The notes under the pieces are model-generated. The model worked only from the letters and a program-made list of their open reading frames with translations, ran no database searches and was not told where the DNA came from. A program made the translations under genes and the position numbers. DNA of 64,000 nt from Atlantibacter sp032062175 (GTDB lineage Bacteria; Pseudomonadota; Gammaproteobacteria; Enterobacterales; Enterobacteriaceae), in the NCBI RefSeq assembly GCF_032062175.1, contig NZ_DAMBQK010000023.1, positions 1 through 64,000 on the forward strand, given 5' to 3'. Shown here piece by piece: positions 28,362 to 37,193 of the stretch (its first letter is position 1; every line of letters starts with the position of its first letter).

Positions 28362-28378
28362 TGCCCCGCGGGTGTGCA
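28362..28378 (-). promoter_or_regulatory. Probable NtrC binding site
   Basis: The minus strand reads TGCACACCCGCGGGGCA, one change from the dyad TGCAC-N7-GTGCA. Its centre is about 106 bases upstream of the predicted nas start, a usual enhancer distance. It lies directly after the nasR stop codon. Confidence 0.55.
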
Positions 28379-28379
28379 G

Positions 28380-29582
28380 CTAACGCTTTGGCGTTAGCTG
28401 CCACAGCGAGGCGCTGAGCAGCAGAGAACGGGCGATATCCACCATCCGCTGGTTCTGGTTCATGGCGAGCTTGCGAAGCTGTTGCCAGGCCAGTTCTTCA
28501 CTGATGCCCTGATGGCTCATCAGCAGGCTTTTGGCTTTATCAATGGTTTTGCGCTCTTCCAGCGTTTCCTGAAGCGAAGTGAGTTCACGGCTGAGTTTTT
28601 CCAGCTCGCGCGCCTGCTGGCGCACCAGCGGCAGCAGATGACGTTCCACCGGCGCGACCCTGGCGCTGCTCTGCTGCACTACCCACGCGGCCAGCGCCGT
28701 TTCGCTGGTGTGCGAGTCATCTAAAGTATGTTGTAACGAAAGTTGCGCGGCGGCGGAAAGCGTGTCGATTAACCGGGTTTCAATCAGCCGCAGCGCGTCC
28801 AGACGTTCGGTCTGGAGTGCAAACCAGCGCGCCGCCGAGTGCGGGTTGGCCGGGATGCGGGTGCAGGCCTCGCGGCGCATCTGTTCGATATCCCGGGTCG
28901 CCTCAGCAGTCTCGCGAAACGTCGCCGCCTTAGAGGGGCCAGCCAGCGACAGGAAGGTGGAAAAGCTGTGCTGCTGGGCGTCGATACGGTCCACCAGCAT
29001 CTGGCGCAGCGCGGCGTCGAACTCGCCGCGGGTAAAGCCAATCGCCCCCACCGCCCGTTCCTGCCCGACCCACTCTTTGCCCTGCATCAGGCTGTACAGC
29101 GCGGTCAACGCCTGGGCCACCTGCGGATCGCTCAGGGTGTCGTTGGCTTCCGGGATAATCTCCATAAGCGGTTGAACGGTGCGGATAAAGCGGTCCATGG
29201 CCTGCTCCGGTGTGATACGCGCAGCGAGGATCTCTTCGCGTAACGCGCTTAACCCTTCCAGAAACCACAATGCGCAGGCCAGTTTCGCCGCCGCGTTGCC
29301 GTTCATCAGGGCGTGATGTTCGGCCAGCCAGCGCTGGAAAGCGGCAAGAGCGTCATCCACTTGCTGGGCGCTGTGCTGCAATTGCGTGCCAAACAGCGCG
29401 CCCCTGGAGCACAGCCAGACGTTGGACGCGCCGCGCTCGCGCTGGAGTGCGTGCACCAGTTGGCTAATCAATGTGGCGAACTCCCCCAGCCGGGCAAGAT
29501 GCTGTAACTGCTGCTGTTGCTGGCGACGGGTATAGCGAAACCATTCCAGCGCGGATTGTGGGCGTGGCGCCTGTTGATTCAT
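28380..29582 (-). CDS. nasR: Nitrate-responsive antiterminator NasR
   Basis: A 400-residue cytoplasmic protein. The NIT nitrate/nitrite sensing domain covers about residues 35-285 (LVHALQRERGASNVWL is characteristic). The C-terminal ANTAR RNA-binding domain (about 330-390) contains ERKTIDKAKSLLMSHQGISE and an aromatic-poor helix ending MNQNQRMVDIARSLL. NasR binds hexaloop RNA hairpins in the nasF leader with nitrate and lets transcription continue. It is transcribed in the same direction as nasF from its own upstream region, with GGGAG before the ATG. Confidence 0.95.
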   Translation of the reverse strand: MNQQAPRPQSALEWFRYTRRQQQQQLQHLARLGEFATLISQLVHALQRERGASNVWLCSRGALFGTQLQHSAQQVDDALAAFQRWLAEHHALMNGNAAAKLACALWFLEGLSALREEILAARITPEQAMDRFIRTVQPLMEIIPEANDTLSDPQVAQALTALYSLMQGKEWVGQERAVGAIGFTRGEFDAALRQMLVDRIDAQQHSFSTFLSLAGPSKAATFRETAEATRDIEQMRREACTRIPANPHSAARWFALQTERLDALRLIETRLIDTLSAAAQLSLQHTLDDSHTSETALAAWVVQQSSARVAPVERHLLPLVRQQARELEKLSRELTSLQETLEERKTIDKAKSLLMSHQGISEELAWQQLRKLAMNQNQRMVDIARSLLLSASLWQLTPKR

Positions 29583-29666
29583 GTCATACTCCCGAAGTCA
29601 TTACCGCTTTACTCTGGTCATCAATTAACAAAGCAATAACCATGCCCAAACGGCAAAGGAGTCAAC

Positions 29667-30020
29667 GTGCAAAATATCGTGATTATCGCTAACGGGGCGG
29701 CTTACGGCAGTGAGTCGCTGTTTAACAGCCTGCGTCTGGCTATCGCCCTGCGTGAGCAGCAGGACGATCTGAGTCTGAAACTGTTTTTGATGTCGGATGC
29801 GGTGACGGCGGGCATTCGCGGCCAGAAACCGGCGGAAGGCTACAATATTCAGCAGATGCTGGAGATCCTCACCGCGCAGAACGTGCCGGTGAAGCTGTGT
29901 AAGACCTGTACCGACGGGCGCGGCGTTTCCGGGCTGCCGCTGATTGATGGCGTGGAGATTGGCACGCTGGTAGAACTGGCCCAGTGGACGCTGGCGGCAG
30001 ATAAAGTCCTGACCTTCTGA
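29667..30020 (+). CDS. ychN: DsrE/DsrF family protein YchN
   Basis: A 117-residue cytoplasmic protein of the DsrE-like fold (hexameric in E. coli), with the conserved segment VKLCKTCTDGRGVSG containing two cysteines. A role in sulfur relay is suspected for the fold but not shown for YchN. It starts at GTG (29667) after AAAGGA, and has the same length as E. coli YchN. It is divergent from nasR. Confidence 0.96.
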   Translation: MQNIVIIANGAAYGSESLFNSLRLAIALREQQDDLSLKLFLMSDAVTAGIRGQKPAEGYNIQQMLEILTAQNVPVKLCKTCTDGRGVSGLPLIDGVEIGTLVELAQWTLAADKVLTF

Positions 30021-30277
30021 TTGCCTGCTGCCGTATGCGCCCCGCTGCGGCAGTTTCCAAACTATTAACGCGATTCGGCACCCCGCCGCGAAATAGCGGG
30101 CTGAACGCGCCGCCCGTTTCCAGAATTTCCCGCCTCGTTTGTTGATTTATCACGCGCAAACCTGCCAGCGCTGAATGCTTTGAGGGAATTTATAACTAAA
30201 GTTTAATGATTATGAAATTCGTTGATCAAAGTCAGCATCTGCGCCCCCCCTCTTTGGTGTTATGCATAAGCGTGATT

Positions 30278-30293
30278 TGTGAACAGAGTCACG
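30278..30293 (+). promoter_or_regulatory. Candidate CRP site upstream of the DUF1883 gene
   Basis: TGTGAACAGAGTCACG matches TGTGA-N6-TCACA except for the last base. The centre is only about 45 bases before the likely start codon, so a class II arrangement would place the transcript start very close to the gene. The rest of the 310-base gap 30021-30330 shows a weak hairpin after ychN (CTGCCG/CGGCAG) and nothing else recognisable. Confidence 0.45.
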
Positions 30294-30330
30294 TCCTGGG
30301 GTAGTCTTTTTTATGGCAGAGGGTAAAGAG

Positions 30331-30573
30331 ATGGCGATGGTAAAAACGAGTCTGACGTTGTTTGGCGGGGATACGGTGGTGGTACGCTGTTCTGATTCTT
30401 GTCACATTCATTTGATGAGCGCCAAAGGCGCAGCCAGCAGTACGGCGGATATTTTAAGCGTGCAAAACCGCAAGCACGCTTATCTTACCGTTCCCTACAG
30501 CGGTACCTGGAACGTGCTGATCGACAGTCACAGCCAGTCGCTGGATCACTCCATCAGCTACGTTCCCGCCTGA
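30331..30573 (+). CDS. Small DUF1883-like protein
   Basis: An 80-residue protein of mostly beta-strand pattern. GDTVVVRCSDSCHIHLM and VPYSGTWNVLIDSH resemble the DUF1883 domain, in which a paired-cysteine start and a G-WNV-ID end are shared. The function is unknown. The open frame begins at 30313, but no ribosome site precedes that ATG; GAGGG (30319-30323) fits the ATG at 30331. It is convergent with chaC (2 bases apart). Confidence 0.65.
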   Translation: MAMVKTSLTLFGGDTVVVRCSDSCHIHLMSAKGAASSTADILSVQNRKHAYLTVPYSGTWNVLIDSHSQSLDHSISYVPA

Positions 30574-30575
30574 GT

Positions 30576-31268
30576 TTATGCAAACCCCGGTTGCCAGTGA
30601 GCGTCGGACTGGGGTGCCTGCAACGCGCGAACCGCACTAATAAGTTCATCTAATGTCGGGTCGCGCATCCCCAGCTTGTCGAGTTCCTGCTCCAGTGAAA
30701 ACAGATACTGGGCATTTGTGCCGAGCGGGCCGCTGGCGGCGGCAATCAGCGGGGCGATGATCGCGGCGCGGGTGTCGGATTCATACAGCGAGTGGCGCGG
30801 GTCCATAATAAACACCAGCGCGTTGACGGTACGGCCATCGTCCAGCGCCAGTTTGCACCAGGTGGGCAGATAGCAGCCGGTGATCATTTCACGCTTCCAC
30901 AGCAGCTCCAGCTCTTGATCGAGCGTCGCTTCCGGCAGGCGATACGCCACGCCGGTGGTGCGACCGCCCTCTTTCAGCGCCAGCATCCGTCCCGGCTGGC
31001 AGGCGGTGCCGCGGCCTGCGGTTAAGCGCAGGCAAAACGCCCGGTGCCAGCCCGGCAGCGTGCCGGTGGCTGACTCGTCATACTCCAGCGCCGGGTTCCA
31101 CATTAGCGAACCGTAACCGAAAATCCATACCGGGCCATCGTCAGGCCGACAGGCCAGCGTCGCCGCAAGGGATGCCGCGCGCTGCTCAGATGACCACAAT
31201 AACGATTCCTCAATGGCTCCAAAAGCCGTCTTACAATCCGCTTTCATTAAGAAATCACGTGTTAGCAC
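30576..31268 (-). CDS. chaC: Glutathione-specific gamma-glutamylcyclotransferase ChaC
   Basis: A 230-residue enzyme that cleaves glutathione to 5-oxoproline and Cys-Gly. The nucleotide-like loop VWIFGYGSLMWNP and the segment KEGGRTTGVAYRLPE are typical of the family. The frame opens far upstream, but GTG at 31268 follows GGAGGT by five bases and gives the E. coli N-terminus (LTRDFLMKADCKT). It lies 209 bases downstream of chaB on the same strand. Confidence 0.94.
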   Translation of the reverse strand: MLTRDFLMKADCKTAFGAIEESLLWSSEQRAASLAATLACRPDDGPVWIFGYGSLMWNPALEYDESATGTLPGWHRAFCLRLTAGRGTACQPGRMLALKEGGRTTGVAYRLPEATLDQELELLWKREMITGCYLPTWCKLALDDGRTVNALVFIMDPRHSLYESDTRAAIIAPLIAAASGPLGTNAQYLFSLEQELDKLGMRDPTLDELISAVRALQAPQSDAHWQPGFA

Positions 31269-31477
31269 TTCATACCTCCACCACTGCCACTCTTCCCTGA
31301 CACCCTCTTGCCCTGTCTGCTGTTCATTTCGAAAGCAATTATGCTGTGACGATAGGCAATTAACCCAACGCTGGCAAGAGTTGAAAAATTGATTTGGCAC
31401 AATTTCGGAGATTTGAAGACATTTTGTGGGGCGCTGGCGACGCAACGCCCAGGGTTATCAATTAATTAGCAGTGGAT

Positions 31478-31708
31478 TTATTTTTTCTTATGCCACTTTT
31501 CATCGTCACCTTTTTGGTAATCATGTTTTACAGCCGCCCACGCCACGCGGTGCGCGGTTTCCTCACGGCTGGCGTCACCGCGCCGGTCGTCAGCATCTTT
31601 ATACTGATCCCAGGCGCTGTTAAACGCTTCTTTGTAGATATCCTGGGCGTGGGCTGGCAGTACGTTGGTGACGTTTTCGGGTAAGTCGCTACGTGATTTA
31701 TACGGCAT
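31478..31708 (-). CDS. chaB: Cation transport regulator ChaB
   Basis: A 76-residue, highly charged helical protein. PYKSRSDLP, HAQDIYKEAFNSAWDQYK and SREETAHRVAWAAVK define the ChaB family. E. coli ChaB is thought to influence the ChaA antiporter; the mechanism is not established. The frame opens ten codons upstream; the ATG at 31708 gives the E. coli length and lies after an AAGAGAGGTTTG-like ribosome site. It is divergent from chaA. Confidence 0.95.
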   Translation of the reverse strand: MPYKSRSDLPENVTNVLPAHAQDIYKEAFNSAWDQYKDADDRRGDASREETAHRVAWAAVKHDYQKGDDEKWHKKK

Positions 31709-31980
31709 ACAAACCTCTCTTTTCAGGGACAACTTCAAAGTGTGGGCCAGGACGTACGGTTTTGCCAGGTTATGGGATAAATGTCAGAAGCTTCTCATTA
31801 ATTCATTGTTAGTTAAATGGATTCTAAACAAGATAGCGGTTTATCCCCTTCTGAGGAAAAATTTTACCGCAGGCCGTAAAACTTCGTAAATATTCCCGGT
31901 GACCATGCGGTTTTTTGCTATTTTAGTGACCTTTCTCACAATGACTATAATGATAAAACCTGCTTCTCTGGAGTTATAAG

Positions 31981-33078
31981 ATGACAAAAACAGTACAAGA
32001 GGCGGTGAAAACCCGCCATAAGGAGTCCTCTCTCATTTTCCCGGTGATAGCACTGGCGGTGCTGGCATTTTGGGGGGCCAGCCAGTCGCTGCCAGTGGTT
32101 ATCGGCATCAATGCGCTGGCGCTTGTCGCGATCCTGAGCAGCGCATTTAGCGTGGTGCGCCACGCGGATGTTCTGGCGCATCGCCTGGGCGAACCTTACG
32201 GCTCGCTGATCCTCAGCCTTTCAGTGGTTATTCTTGAAGTCAGTTTGATCTCCGCGCTCATGGCGACCGGCGATGCCGCGCCAACCCTGATGCGCGATAC
32301 CCTTTATTCCATCATCATGATCGTCACCGGCGGCCTGGTCGGCTTTGCGCTGCTGCTGGGCGGGCGTAAATTCGCTACGCAGCATGTCAATCTGTTCGGC
32401 ATTAAGCAGTATTTAATTGCCCTGTTTCCGCTGGCGGTGATTGTGCTGGTGTTCCCGATGGCGTTGCCAGAGGCCAACTTTACGGTCGGCCAGTCGATTC
32501 TGGTGGCGTTGATTTCTGCCGCCATGTACGGGGTGTTTTTGATCATCCAGACCAAAACCCACCAGAGCCTGTTTGTGTATGAGCATGAAGATGAAGGCGA
32601 TGACCCGCACCACGGTAAGCCGTCCGCGCACAGCAACGTATGGCACGCGGCCTGGCTGGTGGTGCACCTGATTGCGGTGATTGCCGTGACCAAAATGAAC
32701 GCCAGCCCGCTGGAGTCGCTGTTGACCACGCTGAATGCGCCGGTGGCGTTTACCGGCTTCCTGGTGGCGCTGCTGATCCTCTCCCCGGAAGGGCTGGGCG
32801 CGATTAAAGCGGTGATGAATAACCAGGTGCAGCGAGCGATGAATTTGTTTTTTGGCTCGGTACTGGCGACCATCTCGCTGACCGTGCCGACGGTGACGCT
32901 GATTGCGATCCTGACCGGCAACGATCTGATTTTCGGTCTCGGCGCGCCAGAAATGATCGTGATGCTGGCCTCTTTGGTGCTGTGCCAGATTTCGTTCTCC
33001 ACCGGGCGCACCAATGTCCTTAACGGCACCGCGCATCTGGCGCTGTTCGCCGCCTATCTGATGACGATATTCGCCTGA
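31981..33078 (+). CDS. chaA: Sodium-potassium/calcium-proton antiporter ChaA
   Basis: A 365-residue inner-membrane antiporter of the CaCA family with about eleven helices and two alpha-repeats (SLSVVILEVSLISALM and LVALLILSPEGLGAIKA) that carry the ion-binding glutamates. A histidine/acid-rich loop, HEDEGDDPHHGKPSAH, lies between the halves as in E. coli. GGAG precedes the ATG. It is followed by a strong terminator shared with kdsA. Confidence 0.96.
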   Translation: MTKTVQEAVKTRHKESSLIFPVIALAVLAFWGASQSLPVVIGINALALVAILSSAFSVVRHADVLAHRLGEPYGSLILSLSVVILEVSLISALMATGDAAPTLMRDTLYSIIMIVTGGLVGFALLLGGRKFATQHVNLFGIKQYLIALFPLAVIVLVFPMALPEANFTVGQSILVALISAAMYGVFLIIQTKTHQSLFVYEHEDEGDDPHHGKPSAHSNVWHAAWLVVHLIAVIAVTKMNASPLESLLTTLNAPVAFTGFLVALLILSPEGLGAIKAVMNNQVQRAMNLFFGSVLATISLTVPTVTLIAILTGNDLIFGLGAPEMIVMLASLVLCQISFSTGRTNVLNGTAHLALFAAYLMTIFA

Positions 33079-33090
33079 CCGCGAAAACAA

Positions 33091-33122
33091 AAATGCCCTG
33101 CAAATTTGCAGGGCATTTTTTT
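33091..33122. terminator. Bidirectional terminator, chaA / kdsA
   Basis: AATGCCCTGCAAA pairs with TTTGCAGGGCATT in a 13-base stem, with a long T run on the plus strand and an A-rich 5' flank that gives Ts on the minus strand. It lies between convergent chaA and kdsA. Confidence 0.93.
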
Positions 33123-33136
33123 ATCACAGCGGAAAA

Positions 33137-33991
33137 TTAGTTTTCCGTGTCCAGCTCATCGAAGCTCTTAACCAAATCGTCAATCGCTTTGATCTGCTTG
33201 AGGAACGGCTCCAGTTTCGCCAGCGGCAGCGCGGACGGGCCGTCACATTTCGCGTTGGCTGGATCCGGGTGCGCTTCGATAAACAGACCGGCGATGCCGA
33301 CCGCCATACCGGCGCGCGCCAGCTCGGTCACCTGGCCGCGACGTCCGCTGGATGCCGCGCCAAACGGGTCACGGCATTGCAGTGCGTGGGTGACATCGAA
33401 GATCACCGGCGAGTTGCCAGAGGCTTTCTTCATCACGTTGAAGCCGAGCATATCCACAACCAGGTTGTCGTAACCGAAGTTGCTGCCGCGATCGCACAGG
33501 ATCACCTTGTCATTGCCGCCTTCGATAAATTTGTCAACGATGTTGCCAACCTGGCCTGGGCTGACAAACTGTGGTTTCTTCACGTTGATCACCGCGCCGG
33601 TTTTCGCCATCGCTTCGACCAAATCGGTCTGACGAGCGAGGAACGCCGGCAGCTGGATCACGTCAACCACATCGGCCACCGGCTGCGCCTGGGAGGCTTC
33701 GTGAACGTCGGTAATGACTTTCACGCCAAAGGTCTGTTTCAGCTCCTGGAAGATTTTCATCCCTTCTTCCAGGCCCGGCCCGCGATAAGAATGAATCGAC
33801 GAGCGGTTCGCTTTATCAAAGGAGGCTTTGAATACGTAAGGGATACCGAGTTTGTCGGTCACGGTGACGTAATGTTCGCAGATGCGCATCGCCAGATCGC
33901 GCGATTCCAGAACGTTCATACCGCCGAAGAGAACGAACGGCAGATCGTTCGCTACGTTGATATCACCAATACTCACCACTTTTTGTTTCAT
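33137..33991 (-). CDS. kdsA: 3-deoxy-8-phosphooctulonate synthase
   Basis: A 284-residue cytoplasmic enzyme that condenses phosphoenolpyruvate with arabinose 5-phosphate to give KDO 8-phosphate for lipopolysaccharide. Family stretches include FKASFDKANRSSIHSYRGPG and DVHEASQAQPVADVVDVIQLPAFLARQTDL (in parts). The length equals the E. coli enzyme. It is the last gene of the hemA-prfA-prmC-sirB2-sirB1-kdsA group, 40 bases after sirB1. Confidence 0.98.
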   Translation of the reverse strand: MKQKVVSIGDINVANDLPFVLFGGMNVLESRDLAMRICEHYVTVTDKLGIPYVFKASFDKANRSSIHSYRGPGLEEGMKIFQELKQTFGVKVITDVHEASQAQPVADVVDVIQLPAFLARQTDLVEAMAKTGAVINVKKPQFVSPGQVGNIVDKFIEGGNDKVILCDRGSNFGYDNLVVDMLGFNVMKKASGNSPVIFDVTHALQCRDPFGAASSGRRGQVTELARAGMAVGIAGLFIEAHPDPANAKCDGPSALPLAKLEPFLKQIKAIDDLVKSFDELDTEN

Positions 33992-34031
33992 ACGTTCGCC
34001 TTATCAGGTGTAAATCAGAAACGTGCTGCGA

Positions 34032-34841
34032 TTAATGCAGGGTAATCTGTTTGTGAGAAATCGAATTGATTTGCGCCCGGATCATTTCGCTGATTGGGTC
34101 TTCAGGACACTGCTCGACGAAGTAGCTCAGATCGGTCAACGCCACATGGTCGCAGTCAAGCTGGGCGTAGATCAGCCCGCGATCGCGGATTTCGTACGGA
34201 TCTTCCGGATTGAACTGCAACAGCGCCTCGCTGGTGCGCAGCGCCAGCAGCATCTGCCGCTCTTCCATCAGCGCCGCTTTCAGGGTGTCGAGCAGCTTGC
34301 GGATCACTTCAGCGTTTTCGGACTCTTCGAGATCGTCCACGAACAGTTCCGCCACCGGGCTGATGTTACCTTTCAGCCACACTTCCAGCGTATGTTCGTC
34401 GAGAGTTTCGCCGTTGAACGGGTTGATGAGCCACATTTCGCCATCCATCCAGTCGGCGCGCAGGATCAGTTGGGTCGGGAAAATCACCGGCATCAGCGGG
34501 ATATCCAGCTGTTCGGCAACCCACAGCAAAATCGCCCCCAGCGCAACGGCGCTGCCCTGGCGGTTTTCCAGCACTTTATCCAGCCACAGCGCATCGGACA
34601 GCTTGTAAATGCCCCGGGAATCCTGGAAGCCCCACTCGCCGTAAAACAGATCCAGCAGTTTTTCCAGTTGGATATCCTGGTGCAGCCCGCCGCTGATCTC
34701 TTCCCGGGCGAGCGCGACCAGCGATTGCAGCCGATCGTAAACGTCCTTCGTCGGGAAGTCCTCGCGGATCAGCTGCGAAATCAGAATCATGCCGTCACAT
34801 AACGGCGCTTTATTAAACTCGAAATCGGCTAACGACTTCAT
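34032..34841 (-). CDS. sirB1: SirB1/YchA family protein (tetratricopeptide, transglutaminase-like)
   Basis: A 269-residue cytoplasmic protein with an N-terminal transglutaminase-like fold segment (GSAVALGAILLWVAEQLDIPL) and C-terminal TPR-like helices (EDPYEIRDRGLIYAQLDCDHVALTDLSYF, in parts). It was linked to SirA-dependent invasion gene control in Salmonella, but its biochemistry is not settled. The start overlaps the sirB2 stop (ATGA). Confidence 0.93.
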   Translation of the reverse strand: MKSLADFEFNKAPLCDGMILISQLIREDFPTKDVYDRLQSLVALAREEISGGLHQDIQLEKLLDLFYGEWGFQDSRGIYKLSDALWLDKVLENRQGSAVALGAILLWVAEQLDIPLMPVIFPTQLILRADWMDGEMWLINPFNGETLDEHTLEVWLKGNISPVAELFVDDLEESENAEVIRKLLDTLKAALMEERQMLLALRTSEALLQFNPEDPYEIRDRGLIYAQLDCDHVALTDLSYFVEQCPEDPISEMIRAQINSISHKQITLH

Positions 34842-35233
34842 ACAAACCCCAATAACGGTATTTTGGTGGTAGCCAGCTTTATCACAATGTAAATGACTAC
34901 CAGGCCCAGCAGAAAGGCTATCCAGCGCACCTGCTGGCTACGCGGGCGTTTGCCCAGCGCGATAAAACCTAAAACGATATAGATGATAACGCCAAAAAGC
35001 TTCTCAGTCAGCCATGCGCCTTGAGGGGTGAATGGGTAGAAATGGGTGATCATCACCAGCGCCACACCCGTTACCAGCAACAGCGTGTCGTTAACGTGCG
35101 GGACAATCCGCACCCAGCGTTTGGTCGACATGGCTGAATCGCGATATTGCCACCAGTAGCGCAGAATAAACAGGCTAACAGAAAGGAAAGCGGTGAGAAT
35201 ATGCACGTGCTTAAGCGCAAAATACGTTGCCAT
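34838..35233 (-). CDS. sirB2: SirB2 family membrane protein
   Basis: A 131-residue protein with four hydrophobic helices and the family pattern HVHILTAFLSVSLFILRYWWQY. The function is unknown; it is an integral inner-membrane protein. Three bases separate it from the prmC stop, and its stop overlaps sirB1, so it is inside the operon. E. coli calls it YchQ. Confidence 0.93.
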   Translation of the reverse strand: MATYFALKHVHILTAFLSVSLFILRYWWQYRDSAMSTKRWVRIVPHVNDTLLLVTGVALVMITHFYPFTPQGAWLTEKLFGVIIYIVLGFIALGKRPRSQQVRWIAFLLGLVVIYIVIKLATTKIPLLGFV

Positions 35234-35236
35234 GAC

Positions 35237-36076
35237 TTACTCCTGTGATGTTATTTGTCCCATGGTCAGGCGTTCATTGCCGCCATAATCCAGACCGGTT
35301 TCTACTGCGATAAATCCTGCTTGATGAAACAACGCGCGCACCGCCTCGCCCTGCCGCCAGCCGTGCTCCAGCACCAGCCAGCCGCCGGGTTCAAGGTAAG
35401 CCCGCGCTTCACGAATTAAAAAATCGATATCGGCCAGGCCAGAATCCTGCGCCACCAGCGCAGACAGCGGCTCAAACCGCACGTCGCCCTGCTGGAGATG
35501 CGCATCTTCGCTGTCGATATAAGGAGGATTGCTGACGATAAGCTGAAAGCGCTGGCCCTGAACGGCGCTAAACCAGTCGCTTTGCCGGATGTCGATATTG
35601 GCGATGTTGAGGCGCGCGGCGTTACGCTGCGCCAGCTCCACCGCGTCTGGCACGTTATCCACCGCAACCACCCGGCAGTCCGGGCGCTCGGAGGCCAGCG
35701 CCAGCGCAATCGCGCCGGTGCCGGTACCTAAATCGAGAATACGGCAGGGTTCAGCGGGCAAGCGGGCCAGCGCCTGCTCTACCACACATTCGGTGTCCGG
35801 GCGCGGGATCAGCGTAGCCGGCGAAACCCTCAGCGGCAGCGACCAGAATTCCCGAACGCCGGTAAGATACGCGACGGGTTCCCCCGCTGCGCGCCGGGCT
35901 AATAGCGCGTCAAGCTCAGCCAACTGCGCCTGGGTTAACGGCGTTTCGCCGAACGCCAGAATAAAGGTGCGCGCTTTGCCGGTTACCAGGCCCAGCAGGA
36001 TCTCCGCGTCACGACGCGGCGATTCGCTATTAATAAGCTGTGCGGCGGCCTGCCGTAACCAGTGCTGAAACTCCAT
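35237..36076 (-). CDS. prmC: Release factor glutamine methyltransferase
   Basis: A 279-residue SAM-dependent enzyme that methylates the glutamine of the GGQ motif in release factors RF1 and RF2. The SAM motif ILDLGTGTGAIALALA and the substrate motif SNPPYI are intact. The start overlaps the prfA stop by one base (TAATG), which couples it to its own substrate gene. Confidence 0.97.
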   Translation of the reverse strand: MEFQHWLRQAAAQLINSESPRRDAEILLGLVTGKARTFILAFGETPLTQAQLAELDALLARRAAGEPVAYLTGVREFWSLPLRVSPATLIPRPDTECVVEQALARLPAEPCRILDLGTGTGAIALALASERPDCRVVAVDNVPDAVELAQRNAARLNIANIDIRQSDWFSAVQGQRFQLIVSNPPYIDSEDAHLQQGDVRFEPLSALVAQDSGLADIDFLIREARAYLEPGGWLVLEHGWRQGEAVRALFHQAGFIAVETGLDYGGNERLTMGQITSQE

Positions 36077-37158
36077 TAGTCCTGCTCGGAAAGTGCGGCG
36101 AGCTGATCGGCCTGGTATTCCTGGACGATAGGTTCGATCAGCATATCCAGTTTGCCTTCCATCACTTCATCCAGACGGTACACCGTCAGGTTGATGCGGT
36201 GGTCGGTTACGCGGCCCTGCGGGAAGTTATAGGTGCGGTTGCGATCGCTGCGATCGCCGCTGCCCAGCAGGTTGCGGCGGGTTGACGCTTCAGCCTGGTG
36301 GCGTTTGGCCATTTCCGCCGCATGGATACGCGCGCCCAGCACCGACAGCGCTTTGGCTTTGTTTTTATGCTGGGAGCGTTCGTCCTGGCACTCCACCACA
36401 ATGCCGGTCGGCAAGTGGGTAATACGGATCGCGGAATCGGTGGTGTTAACGTGCTGGCCGCCCGCGCCCGAGGAGCGGAACGTATCAATACGCAAATCGC
36501 CAGGGTTAATGTCCGGCAGCTCGGCTTCCGGCAGTTCCGGCATTACCGCCACGGTACAGGCGGACGTATGGATACGGCCCTGGGATTCGGTAGCCGGTAC
36601 GCGCTGGACGCGGTGGCCGCCGGATTCGAATTTCAACCGGCCATAGACGCCGTCGCCGCTGATTTTAGCGATCACTTCTTTATAGCCGCCATGCTCGCCG
36701 TCGCTGGCGCTCATGATCTCGACCCGCCAGCGGCGCGATTCGGCGTAGCGGCTGTACATGCGGAACAGATCGCCGGCAAACAGCGCGGCTTCGTCGCCGC
36801 CGGTTCCGGCGCGCACTTCAACAAACGCGTTGCGCTCATCATCAGGATCTTTCGGCAGCAGCAGTACCTGTAATTCCTGCTCAAGCTGTTCGCTTTTCTG
36901 TTTCGCTTCGCTTAATTCTTCCTGCGCCATGTCGCGCATTTCCGGGTCATCCAACAGCATTTGTGCCGTTTCGATGTCTTCCTGAACCTGTTGCCAGAGC
37001 AAAAAACAGCGCGATACATCGCTCAACTGTGCGTATTCACGGGAGAGCGCGCGAAAGCGATCCTGATCCGCGATAGTCGCAGCATCACCAAGCAGGGCCT
37101 GAACTTCTTCGTGGCGCTCCTGCAAGGCTTCTAGTTTGGCAACGATAGAAGGCTTCAT
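36076..37158 (-). CDS. prfA: Peptide chain release factor 1
   Basis: A 360-residue RF1 that reads UAA and UAG. The tripeptide anticodon region and the peptidyl-hydrolysis motif SSGAGGQHVNTTDSA are present, as is the C-terminal family segment GDRSDRNRTYNFPQGRVTDHR (partly quoted). It lies 35 bases downstream of hemA. The length equals E. coli RF1. Confidence 0.98.
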   Translation of the reverse strand: MKPSIVAKLEALQERHEEVQALLGDAATIADQDRFRALSREYAQLSDVSRCFLLWQQVQEDIETAQMLLDDPEMRDMAQEELSEAKQKSEQLEQELQVLLLPKDPDDERNAFVEVRAGTGGDEAALFAGDLFRMYSRYAESRRWRVEIMSASDGEHGGYKEVIAKISGDGVYGRLKFESGGHRVQRVPATESQGRIHTSACTVAVMPELPEAELPDINPGDLRIDTFRSSGAGGQHVNTTDSAIRITHLPTGIVVECQDERSQHKNKAKALSVLGARIHAAEMAKRHQAEASTRRNLLGSGDRSDRNRTYNFPQGRVTDHRINLTVYRLDEVMEGKLDMLIEPIVQEYQADQLAALSEQD

Positions 37159-37193
37159 AGGCGGTGTTTCACCTTGTTATATGTATTGTTGTG

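Noticed and set aside
33079..33136. Ldr/Rdl toxin-antitoxin repeats between chaA and kdsA
   Set aside because: E. coli K-12 has them in this interval; here only a terminator is present.
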